Source: Polyangiaceae bacterium
GTDB lineage: Bacteria > Myxococcota_A > Polyangia > Polyangiales > Polyangiaceae
Direction of reading: 5' to 3'
Assembly (NCBI GenBank): GCA_020849655.1
Contig: JADLFU010000223.1
Location: 1 to 42,428, forward strand
Length of the DNA: 42,428 bases
This document shows positions 23,018 to 30,438 of this stretch, in pieces. The notes under the pieces were generated by a model. It saw only the letters and a list, made by a program, of their open reading frames with translations. It was not told the origin of the DNA and ran no database searches. Each line of letters begins with the position of its first letter. Position 1 is the stretch's first letter. Both the position numbers and the translations under genes were made by a program.

Positions 23018-24544
23018 TCACGCGCGCTCGACGATCTCGAGCTCGAGGTCGAACACCGCGCGGAACAGCTCGGCCTTGCGCGCCACCGTCCACGTCTCGA
23101 GCGCGTGCCGCCGGTCGCTGTCGAGCTCGAGCCGCAGCCTGCCGCCCGCGACCGACGCGCGCAGCCCCTTGATCTTCTGGCGGTGCTCGCGGTCGAGCGC
23201 GTCGGCGATGCGCAGGAGCGACGCGAGCGAGCGCACGCGCGCGCGGTCGTCGCGGTCGAGCTCGCGGAACCCCGGGTGCGACGCGTCCGGCGCGCCCTTG
23301 CGGTGGTACCTGACGATCGACGCGACGACGGCGCGCTCGCCCGGCGTCACGCCCATGATGTCGGAGTGCGACACGATGTACGCGGAGTGCTTGTGGTGCC
23401 CCTCGTAGCGGATGAAGTCGCCGATGTCGTGCAGGAGCGCGGCCGCGCGCAGGAGCACCCTGTCGCGCGCCGAGAGCCCGTGCAGCTCGCGCAGCTCGTC
23501 GAACAGGGTCGTCACGAGCCGCATCACGTGCGCGCCGTGGCGCTCGTCGAACTTGAACCGGCGGCCGAGCCGCAGGCACGCCTTCATCACGGCCTCCTCC
23601 GCGCCGCTCTGCCGCGCGAAATGCCGGTCGGCGAGGTCCTCGAGCACGCCGTCGCGCAGCCCGGTGCCGGGCACGACGATCGAGTCACGGTCGAGCCACC
23701 GCGCGACGTGCAGGAGGATGATCGCCGCCGGGATGATGGTGTCGGCGCGGTCCTCGCGCAGGCCGTACGTCGCCATGCGCTCCTTCACGGTCAGGCGTCG
23801 CAGCTCGGGCAGCAGCTGGCGCGCCCTCGCGACGTCGATGGTCGGGCGCTCCTCGCCCGCGCGCGGGCAGAGGGTGGCGAGCGTGTCGATGGTGCCACCC
23901 GTCGCGACGATGACCTCCGGCGCGGCCCTCGCGAACTCGTCGAGCGCCTCGGCGAACACGCGCTCGACGAACTCCTCGGCGAGCTCGGCGTGGCGCGCGT
24001 CGACCGGCAGCTCGCGGTCGAAGAACGACTCGAGCACGCGCACCGTGCCCACCTGCAGCGACTGCGACGCCCGCAGCTCGCCCGCCTCGAGCAGGGTCAG
24101 CTCGGTCGAGCCGCCGCCCACGTCGAGCAGGAGCGCGCGCCGGTCGCCGAGGCGCACGCGGCGCGACACCGCGAGCTGCACGAGGCGCGCCTCCTCGACG
24201 CCCTCGATGATCTCGATCTTCACGCCGGCCTCGCGCTCCGCCCGCTCGACGAGCACCTCGGCGTTCTCGGCCTCGCGCATCGCCGACGTCGCGACGGCGC
24301 GGTACGCGTCGATCTTGGCGTCGTCGAGGACGCGGCGAAACTCCTTCAGCGCCTGCACGGCCGACGAGATGACGGCGGGCCGCAGCGCGCCCGTGAGGAA
24401 CACGTCGTGCCCGAGCCGCACCGACGCGCGCGACGCGGCCAGCTCGGCGTACTCGAGCGGGCGGCCGTCCTCCGGGCGCTCGGCCTCGACGACGCGCAGG
24501 CGCATCGCGTTCGAGCCGATGTCGATCGCTGCGAACCGGGCCAT
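23018..24544 (-). CDS. ppx: Ppx/GppA exopolyphosphatase-family phosphatase with HD-like C-terminal domain
   Basis: A 508-residue protein. Residues 1-300 form the ASKHA (actin-like) phosphatase core: AAIDIGSNAMRL (phosphate-1 loop), VATSAMREAEN, LLLDVGGGSTELTLLE (phosphate-2 loop) and VIVATGGTIDTLA. Residues 310-508 are the helical HD-like domain with LLHDIGDFIRYEGHHKHSAYIV and VRSLASLLRIADALDREH, typical of long Ppx proteins. Such enzymes release phosphate from polyphosphate or convert pppGpp to ppGpp; sequence alone does not decide which. It starts 18 bases after uppS and shares its transcript. Confidence 0.92.
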   Translation of the reverse strand: MARFAAIDIGSNAMRLRVVEAERPEDGRPLEYAELAASRASVRLGHDVFLTGALRPAVISSAVQALKEFRRVLDDAKIDAYRAVATSAMREAENAEVLVERAEREAGVKIEIIEGVEEARLVQLAVSRRVRLGDRRALLLDVGGGSTELTLLEAGELRASQSLQVGTVRVLESFFDRELPVDARHAELAEEFVERVFAEALDEFARAAPEVIVATGGTIDTLATLCPRAGEERPTIDVARARQLLPELRRLTVKERMATYGLREDRADTIIPAAIILLHVARWLDRDSIVVPGTGLRDGVLEDLADRHFARQSGAEEAVMKACLRLGRRFKFDERHGAHVMRLVTTLFDELRELHGLSARDRVLLRAAALLHDIGDFIRYEGHHKHSAYIVSHSDIMGVTPGERAVVASIVRYHRKGAPDASHPGFRELDRDDRARVRSLASLLRIADALDREHRQKIKGLRASVAGGRLRLELDSDRRHALETWTVARKAELFRAVFDLELEIVERA

Positions 24545-24562
24545 CGCGTCCCGCTAGCGCCG

Positions 24563-25279
24563 TCAGCCCTCGGCCACGAGCCCGAACCGCCGCTCGCGCC
24601 GTCCATACGCCGCGAGCGCGGCGTGGAGATCCTGCGCGCGAAACTCGGGCCACGGCGTGTCGACGAAGTAGAGCTCCGCGTAGGCGCACTCGAGCAGCAG
24701 AAAATCGCTCAGGCGATGGTCGCCGCCGGTGCGGATCACGAGGTCGGGGTTCGGCGCGCCGCGCGTCCACAGGGCGTCCTGCACCGTGTCGATGGTGATC
24801 TCGCCCGGCGACAGCTCGCCGCGCTGCACGCGCCCGGCGATCGCGCGCACCGCCTGGGCGAGGTCCTCGCGCGCGCCGTACGCGACCGCGAGCCGGAACA
24901 GCATGTCGCGACCGCCGGAGGTGGCGGCGACGAGCCCCGCGATCGCGCGCTGGCAGGTCCCGGGGAGCGACGCCACGTCACCGACGACCTCGACCCGGAC
25001 GCCGCGCTCGCGGAGCTCCCGCTCCTCGGAGACCGCGAACCGCTCGAGCAGCTCGTACAGCGCGGACACCTCCGCCTCGGGCCGGCGCTTGTTGTCGAGG
25101 CTGAGCGCGTACACCGTCAGCACCTCGACGCCCGCCTCGCCCGCCGCGCGGACGACCTCCCGCACCCGGTCGGCGCCGACCTTGTGCCCCGCCACCCGCA
25201 CGAGGCCGCGCGCGTTGGCCCAGCGACCGTTGCCGTCGAGGATGATCGCCACGTGCCTGGGGGGAGTCGGGCTGCTCAT
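24563..25279 (-). CDS. uppS: Undecaprenyl diphosphate synthase (cis-prenyltransferase)
   Basis: A 238-residue cis-prenyltransferase that extends farnesyl diphosphate with isopentenyl diphosphate to the C55 carrier lipid for peptidoglycan and O-antigen. HVAIILDGNGRWA holds the catalytic Asp15. GHKVGADRVREVV, LTVYALSLDNKRRP, and the C-terminal substrate-binding block RTGGDHRLSDFLLLECAYAELYF are all present. The usual form of the last block is RTSGE-R-SNFLLWQ, so this one deviates at several positions (GGD for SGE, SDF for SNF), but the Arg residues that bind pyrophosphate are kept. The length is normal. It is first in an operon with ppx/gppA. The carrier's recycling enzyme, uppP, is in the same window at 34130-34936. 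Confidence 0.93.
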   Translation of the reverse strand: MSSPTPPRHVAIILDGNGRWANARGLVRVAGHKVGADRVREVVRAAGEAGVEVLTVYALSLDNKRRPEAEVSALYELLERFAVSEERELRERGVRVEVVGDVASLPGTCQRAIAGLVAATSGGRDMLFRLAVAYGAREDLAQAVRAIAGRVQRGELSPGEITIDTVQDALWTRGAPNPDLVIRTGGDHRLSDFLLLECAYAELYFVDTPWPEFRAQDLHAALAAYGRRERRFGLVAEG

Positions 25280-25352
25280 GGCGGGAGTCTGGCGGAGCCT
25301 GCCCCTGATCGCGCGGAGGTGTCGAGGAGATCGCGAGGCGCCGGGCGAGGAG

Positions 25353-25381
25353 AGATTCCGCCGGTGACGGCAGATTCCGCC
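25353..25381. repeat. Direct repeat AGATTCCGCC upstream of a lipoprotein promoter
   Basis: The decamer AGATTCCGCC occurs at 25353-25362 and 25372-25381, starting 19 bases apart (near two helical turns), with GCCGGTGACGGC, an imperfect dyad, between them. It lies about 40 bases upstream of the predicted -35 at 25421, a usual place for an activator or sigma-enhancer site. Function is inferred from position only. Confidence 0.4.
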
Positions 25382-25420
25382 ACGGAAGGTCGAATTCGTC
25401 TGAAACCCGTTGCATCGTCC

Positions 25421-25448
25421 TTGCCGAGCCCCCGCCTTTTCGTAGAGT
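25421..25448 (+). promoter_or_regulatory. Probable promoter of the lipoprotein gene at 25529
   Basis: TTGCCG (25421-25426) and TAGAGT (25443-25448), with a 16-base spacer, match the sigma-70 consensus at 4 of 6 positions each. The leader would be about 75 bases and includes a clear Shine-Dalgarno site, AAGGAG at 25515-25520, 8 bases before the ATG. Confidence 0.5.
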
Positions 25449-25528
25449 GCGCTCGGGCTGACTGCCCCCTCGCTGACGCGGGGCGCAACGCAACGGTGGC
25501 TGGGTTCGCCAAGTAAGGAGATTCAAGC

Positions 25529-26659
25529 ATGCTTTCGAAGAAGTGGAGCGTTTTGAGCGTGGTGGCGATGGGCGTCGCGGGCGTCGCCTGTGGCGGCAGC
25601 AGCAGCGGCGACGCGGCCCCGGGCGGCACGACGGGCGCGGCCGGCAGCGGCGCGGGCGGCGCGGCGGCAGGCGGCTCCGGCGGCGGCACGCCGGCGGCGA
25701 CCGTCTCGAACAACATCCCGCCGGCGCCCACGGGCGCTCCCCCGGGCGACGGCGCGACCTCGAACATCCAGGGCGTGAAGAAGATCTTCCTCGGCAAGGA
25801 GGCCGCCGACGTCTTCAAGCAGGCCTACGCCATCGACGGCATGAAGTTCAGCAACCCGGAGGATCCGGCGCACTGCACGCTCCAGCCGGGCGGCAAGAAG
25901 AAGGACGTCGTCCTCGACGGGCCGAAGGGCGAGGACAACTCGTTCGGCAAGAACATCGTCCCGATCATCCTGGGCCTCGCGCCCGACGCCGAGGAGACCA
26001 TCAACGACTCGATCGTCGGCGGCTCGTTCAGCGTGCTCGTCCGCGTCGAGAAGCTCGGCGCCGGCAAGGCGTACAGCCCGCTCGTCGCGGAGCTGTTCGC
26101 CGCGTCGGGCCAGCGCGACGCGAACGGCGGCGAGGTCGCGCCGACGTCGTGGGGCACCTACGAGTGGGAGCCCTACCCCGAGGCGCTCGACGGCGACAAG
26201 ACGGGCAAGGGCGACGCGCTCCACTCGACCGTCAAGTTCCCCACCAGCTACGTCGTCGACAACCTCTGGGTGTCGGGCGCCAAGGGCACGGTCGCGCTCA
26301 ACCTCTCGCTCTCGGGCCAGACGCTGAAGCTGACGATCAACCAGGCGATCGTGACGCAGAAGTACTCGGACGATCACAAGACCGCGTCGAACGGCATCAT
26401 CTCGGGCGTCCTCGACACCGAGGAGCTGACGACCGGCATCAAGAGCATCGCAGGCAAGATCTCGTCGAGCCTCTGCGACGGCACCACGATCGACAACGTG
26501 CTCTCGCAGATCAAGGGCGCGTCCGACATGAAGAAGGACGGCTCGCAGGGCGCGGGCACCTGCGACGGCATCTCGATCGGCCTCGGCTTCGAGGCGGAGC
26601 AGACGATGATCGGCAAGGCGTCGGCGCCGGCGCAGCCGGGCAAGGGCTGCGGCGAGTTA
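25529..26659 (+). CDS. Lipoprotein of unknown function whose natural stop codon appears to be missing
   Basis: MLSKKWSVLSVVAMGVAGVAC is a lipoprotein signal (Cys21), followed by a Gly/Ala/Ser linker to about residue 55. The mature domain (about 65-376) is moderately acidic, beta-rich and unlike any family I recognise. It contains IQGVKKIFLGKEAADVF, CTLQPGGKKKDVVLDG and SNGIISGVLDTEELTTGI, and three Cys near its end (SSLCDG, GAGTCDG, GKGCGE). The probable end is after GKGCGE, but the next codon is TTA (26657-26659) rather than a stop. The frame then stays open to 30385, antiparallel in sense to no protein family and out of frame with the crotonase gene, before it coincides with the frame of the propeller gene. 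A single change (TTA to TAA, or loss of one T giving TAG) would restore a stop. I therefore end the gene here. Confidence 0.7.
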
Positions 26660-26666
26660 GCCGCTC

Positions 26667-26682
26667 GGACCGAGCTCGGTCC
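26667..26682. other. Perfect 16-bp palindrome after the lipoprotein gene
   Basis: GGACCGAGCTCGGTCC is a perfect inverted repeat 7 bases after the presumed end of the lipoprotein. As RNA it would form a 6-bp stem with an AGCT loop. It could act as a weak terminator, but no T-run follows, or it could be a protein-binding dyad. Confidence 0.45.
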
Positions 26683-26725
26683 TCGCGCGGGCGGGTCGGC
26701 GTTCGTCGGCTCGCCCGCGGCGCTT

Positions 26726-26754
26726 TTGTGGCCGCGCGCCGGGTCTGCTAGCTA
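26726..26754 (+). promoter_or_regulatory. Possible promoter of the crotonase gene (leaderless)
   Basis: TTGTGG (26726-26731) and TAGCTA (26749-26754) are spaced by 17 bases. The match to consensus is weak. The -10 ends only 8 bases before the ATG at 26763, so the transcript would be nearly leaderless, in keeping with the absence of a Shine-Dalgarno site there. Confidence 0.3.
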
Positions 26755-26762
26755 CGACCGCG

Positions 26763-27545
26763 ATGAGCGAGGGACAGGTCACCGTCGAGCTGCGCGGCCA
26801 CGTCTTGATGATGGGGCTGTCGCGCGAGGCGAAGCGCAACGCGTTCGACCTCGAGCTCTACCGGGCGCTCGCGCGGGCCTACAAGCGGCTCGACGACGAT
26901 CCCGAGGCGCGGGTCGGGGTGCTGTTCGCGCATGGCGCGCACTTCACCGCGGGGCTCGATCTCGCCGCGTGGACGCCGGTGTTCGCGTCGGGCGCGTGGG
27001 ACGTGCCGAGCGACGGCCTCGATCCGCTCGGGCTCGCCGGGCAGCGGGTCTCGAAGCCCGTCGTGTGCGCGGTCTCCGGCATCTGCTTCACGATCGGCAT
27101 CGAGCTGCTGCTCGCGACCGACGTGCGCGTCGCGGCCGACGACGTGCGGCTCGGGCAGATCGAGATCAAGCGCGGCATCTTCCCGGTCGGCGGCGCCACG
27201 GTGCGCCTGCCGCGCGAGATCGGGTGGTCGAACGCGATGCGCTACCTGCTCACCGGCGACGAGCTGGGCGCGGCGGAGGCGCACCGCATCGGCCTCGTGC
27301 AGGAGGTCACGCGGCCGGGCGAGCACGTCGCGCGGGCGGTCGAGCTGGCAACGCGGATCGCCGCGCAGGCGCCGCTCGGCGTGCAGGCGACGCTGCAGTC
27401 TGCGAGGGCCGCGCTGCCGACCGAGGAGGGAGAGGAGGCGCGGCGGCTGCTCGAGCGGCTCGGGCCCATGCTCGCGAGCGACGACGCGCGCGAGGGGCTC
27501 GCGTCGTTCGTCGAGCGTCGCGCGGCCGTGTTCACCGGGCGCTGA
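26763..27545 (+). CDS. Enoyl-CoA hydratase/isomerase (crotonase) family protein
   Basis: A 260-residue crotonase-fold protein for acyl-CoA chemistry in the cytoplasm. VTVELRGHVLMMGLSREAKRNAFDLELYRAL is the N-terminal CoA-binding start, and GAHFTAGLDLAAW forms the first oxyanion strand. The second oxyanion region VVCAVSGICFTIGIELLLATDVRVAADDVRLGQIEIKRGIFPVGG holds one Glu near the family's catalytic position. The usual GxCxGGG-EL motif is altered to GICFTIGIEL, so substrate or activity may differ from textbook hydratases. A large propeller-like lipoprotein starts 2 bases after its stop, so the two are translated from one messenger. Confidence 0.88.
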   Translation: MSEGQVTVELRGHVLMMGLSREAKRNAFDLELYRALARAYKRLDDDPEARVGVLFAHGAHFTAGLDLAAWTPVFASGAWDVPSDGLDPLGLAGQRVSKPVVCAVSGICFTIGIELLLATDVRVAADDVRLGQIEIKRGIFPVGGATVRLPREIGWSNAMRYLLTGDELGAAEAHRIGLVQEVTRPGEHVARAVELATRIAAQAPLGVQATLQSARAALPTEEGEEARRLLERLGPMLASDDAREGLASFVERRAAVFTGR

Positions 27546-27547
27546 CG

Positions 27548-30385
27548 ATGCCGCGGCGCGGCCCCTCGTCGTCGCTCGCGCGCCTCGCGCCGCTCGCGCT
27601 CGCCGCGTGCGCTGCGCCCGCGCGCCCGACCGCGCCCACGCCGGCGCCGACGCGCGCGCCCGCGGCGATGCTGACGCCGGTGGATCGCGCGCGGTGGACC
27701 CCCGCGTCGCTCGGACGAGGCGAGGTGATCGAGCTGCTCCCCGACGGCACGCGGCGAGGCATGGTCGGCCGGGCGCGGGTCGAGGAGAGCCCCGACGGCT
27801 CGCTGCGCGTCGCGCGCAGGCTGCTGCCCTTCACGAAGGCGGCGACCGCGCTCCCGATCCCGGCGCGGCTCGGCGGCGGGTACGTGTTCGCGTCGCCGGG
27901 GAGCCCGTCGCTCGTCCACCACGCGCCGTCCTTCCTCGGAGAGCTGACGCTGGTGGCGCGCGCGCCGTCGTCACCCGTCACGCTGGTGCCCGCGCGCGAT
28001 CGCCTGCTCATCGCCACGCGCGATCGCGTCGACGCGGTCGATCTCGCCACGGGGCGCGCGGTCGAGCCCGCGCCGCTGCCGCCGTTCACGCGGTTCGCGG
28101 GCGGGGCGTACGCGCCGCCGAACCGCGCGCTCCTGCTGCTCGATCTCTGGGGGCTCGTCGAGACGCACGACGGAGGTCGGTCGTTCTCGAAGGTCGAGCT
28201 GCCCGGCGCGCGCGCCGTCACGGCCGACGGCGATCAGCTGCTCGCGATCACCCCGTCCGGGCGCTTCAGCGTGGGGCCGGACGGCGAGCCCGCGCCCCTC
28301 GGCGCCGTCACCGCGCCGCACGTCGAGCCGCGACCGCTGCCGCCGCCGCCGCTCGGCGCTCCCGCGCTGCGCGTGGCCGTGGAGTCCGGGTGGCCGCTCT
28401 CGGACGACGCGCTGGTCGTCGCGCGCCGCGGCTGGGTGGCGGTCGTGCGTGCGAGCGACGGCGAGGTGCTGGCGAAGACGCGCGCGCTCCCCGACGAGGA
28501 GGACGCCACCTGTCACGCCGTCCGCTTCGGGGCAGATGTTGGGTTCGTGTGTGGCGGCGAGGGGCGCGGGACGCGCGTGTACGGGCTCGTCCCGCCGACC
28601 TCCGCGCGCCTGGCGCGGTCGTGGCCCGACGCGCGCCGGGTGTCGCCGTCGGGCACCGGCGGGTTGGCCGTGTCGGGCGGCTGCGCCGACGGGCCCGCGC
28701 GGCCGGATCTCGTGTGCGTCGTGAGCCCGGACGGCGCCGCCCGCGACGTGCGCATCACCGGCGAGGTGGGCGCGAGCCGCGTGGTCGCCCTCGCCGACGG
28801 CGCGGCCGCGGTGCTCGTCCCGCCGCGCGGCGCCGACGATGGGTCGATCGCGATCGTCGATCGGGCGGGTAAGGTCACGAGCGCGCCGCTCTCGCTGCCG
28901 GGGCACCCGACGCTCCGGCAGGGGCTCTGGCTGGAGGGCGTGCAGGAGGCCGGCGACGGCGAGCTCGCTGCGTGGGTCGAGGCCGGCGGGACGCTCGTCG
29001 GCGTGCGGGTGACGAAGGGCGGCGAGGTGCGCGACGGCGCTCCACGGACGGAGCCGCTCATCAGCGTGAGCGGACAGGTCGGTGTCGCGCTCGATCCGCG
29101 GCGCGGGCGCGCGCTCGAGACGCGCGACGGAGGGCTCACCTGGGACGCGATGGAGCTGCCCGATGCGGGGCAGGGCGCGCTCAGCGGCAAGGCGCTGCGC
29201 TGCGGGCAGGCCGGGTGCGTGGTGTCGTTCGATCACCCGTGGCTGCGCGTGGGCTGGGGCTCCGCGCGCGACCCCGAGGAGCTGACGGCGCCCGAGGACC
29301 GCGCGCTCCCGGCGTCGAAGGGTCTGACGCGGCGCCCGCGTGGCCTCCGGTGCGAGCTCGTCTCGATCGATCCCGAGCCGCGGCCCGTGCCCGCGCGCGA
29401 GGCGCCGCACCTGCGGGCGTTCTTCGGCGCGGCGCCGCCCGTGATCCCCGCTGGCACCCGCGCGCTGGTGGAGCCCTCGCTCGGCGCGAGCGCGCAGCTG
29501 TACGCGTGGGCGGGCGCGAAGGCGGGAGGGACGCGCTTCGTCGCGCGCTTCGTCGATCGGTTCGCCCGCGAGCGCGCGGTGCGCTCGACCGCCGTCACGC
29601 GCGCGCCGTGGCCGGACGAGCCTGCGCTGCTCGACGCGCTCGGGCGCGAGGGGAGCGGGCTCGTGCTGCACGGGCTCGCCGATCCGGGCGGCGCGGGCGT
29701 CCTCTTCTCGGCGTGCAGGAGCGGCCGCGACGCGTGCGCGCTCTTCGGCGCGTCGGACGGGCGCTCGCTGACGCAGCGACCGCTCTCCGAGGAGCTCGAG
29801 CTCGGTCGGATCATCCCGCCGAGCGCGAGCGCGGTGGTGCTCGACGACACGTGGTTCTTGCTCGTCAGCCGCGCGAACGAGCTCGTCGTCGTGCGCCTCG
29901 ACGACGCGGGCGCCCGCGTGCTCGCGCGGCTGCCTCGCCACGGATCGGCGCCGCTGGTCAGGCTGACGCGGCGGGCGCGCTCGCGGGCCCTCGGGCTGGT
30001 CGTCCGCGGCCAGGGGACGTTCGAGCAGAGCGACGAGGACTTGCTGCTCTTTCCTATCGATCCTGACACCGGGGCGGAGGGTGCCCCAACCCGCCTGGGC
30101 CGCGCGGACTTCGGCGGCGCGCCGCCGCCGGTGTGCAGGGAGGACGACGACGGCTGGCTCGTCGAGGCTCCCTTCGGCTACGGGCCGTCGCTCGCGGGCG
30201 CGACCCTCGGCGACGTGGAGCTGCGCGCGCGGGTCGAGCCGGACCGCGCGTGCACGGAGGCGCTCTCCGCGCGCCTGCGGCAGCCGCCCTCTCCCGCCCT
30301 GCGCGCGCCGGGCGGCGCGATCGCCGCGTGGCCGCTCGTCGCCCTGTCGTCGACCGGCGCGCGCCTGGTCGCCAGCTGCCGCTGA
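27548..30385 (+). CDS. Large lipoprotein with Asp-box (BNR-like) repeats, probable beta-propeller
   Basis: A 945-residue exported protein. The signal SSSLARLAPLALAAC places the lipidation Cys at about residue 21, followed by a Thr/Pro/Ala linker. The body is made of short beta-strand repeats and includes two clear Asp-boxes, ETHDGGRSF at about residue 205 and ETRDGGLTW at about 523. This motif is found in sialidases and in many propeller-type photosynthesis-factor or sortilin-like proteins. Catalytic sialidase Arg residues are not obvious, so a binding or scaffold role is more likely. Cys pairs (RFGADVGFVCGG, VSGGCADG, LRCGQAGCVV) suggest disulphides. Start ATG 27548 is 2 bases after the crotonase stop. 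Confidence 0.75.
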   Translation: MPRRGPSSSLARLAPLALAACAAPARPTAPTPAPTRAPAAMLTPVDRARWTPASLGRGEVIELLPDGTRRGMVGRARVEESPDGSLRVARRLLPFTKAATALPIPARLGGGYVFASPGSPSLVHHAPSFLGELTLVARAPSSPVTLVPARDRLLIATRDRVDAVDLATGRAVEPAPLPPFTRFAGGAYAPPNRALLLLDLWGLVETHDGGRSFSKVELPGARAVTADGDQLLAITPSGRFSVGPDGEPAPLGAVTAPHVEPRPLPPPPLGAPALRVAVESGWPLSDDALVVARRGWVAVVRASDGEVLAKTRALPDEEDATCHAVRFGADVGFVCGGEGRGTRVYGLVPPTSARLARSWPDARRVSPSGTGGLAVSGGCADGPARPDLVCVVSPDGAARDVRITGEVGASRVVALADGAAAVLVPPRGADDGSIAIVDRAGKVTSAPLSLPGHPTLRQGLWLEGVQEAGDGELAAWVEAGGTLVGVRVTKGGEVRDGAPRTEPLISVSGQVGVALDPRRGRALETRDGGLTWDAMELPDAGQGALSGKALRCGQAGCVVSFDHPWLRVGWGSARDPEELTAPEDRALPASKGLTRRPRGLRCELVSIDPEPRPVPAREAPHLRAFFGAAPPVIPAGTRALVEPSLGASAQLYAWAGAKAGGTRFVARFVDRFARERAVRSTAVTRAPWPDEPALLDALGREGSGLVLHGLADPGGAGVLFSACRSGRDACALFGASDGRSLTQRPLSEELELGRIIPPSASAVVLDDTWFLLVSRANELVVVRLDDAGARVLARLPRHGSAPLVRLTRRARSRALGLVVRGQGTFEQSDEDLLLFPIDPDTGAEGAPTRLGRADFGGAPPPVCREDDDGWLVEAPFGYGPSLAGATLGDVELRARVEPDRACTEALSARLRQPPSPALRAPGGAIAAWPLVALSSTGARLVASCR

Positions 30386-30403
30386 GCTGACGTCGTTCGC
30401 CCC

Positions 30404-30432
30404 TTGGCATCCCCCCGTCATGGCGGCACCCT
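30404..30432 (+). promoter_or_regulatory. Weak candidate promoter of the MYXO-CTERM gene
   Basis: TTGGCA (30404-30409) is a good -35. CACCCT (30427-30432), 17 bases on, is a poor -10. The ATG follows 6 bases later. The whole gap between the two genes is only 53 bases, so read-through from upstream is equally likely. Confidence 0.25.
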
Positions 30433-30438
30433 GGGGCC

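Noticed and set aside
23105-25516. An 803-codon open frame on the + strand opposite ppx/gppA and uppS
   Set aside because: It is His/Arg/Ala/Leu-rich antisense sequence with no domain, typical of GC-rich shadow frames.
25529-30385. A single open frame of 1618 codons that could be read as one giant protein
   Set aside because: Its middle third is a shadow of the crotonase gene in another frame, with Arg/Ala-rich non-protein-like composition. The two ends are separate lipoproteins, the second with its own start and lipobox.
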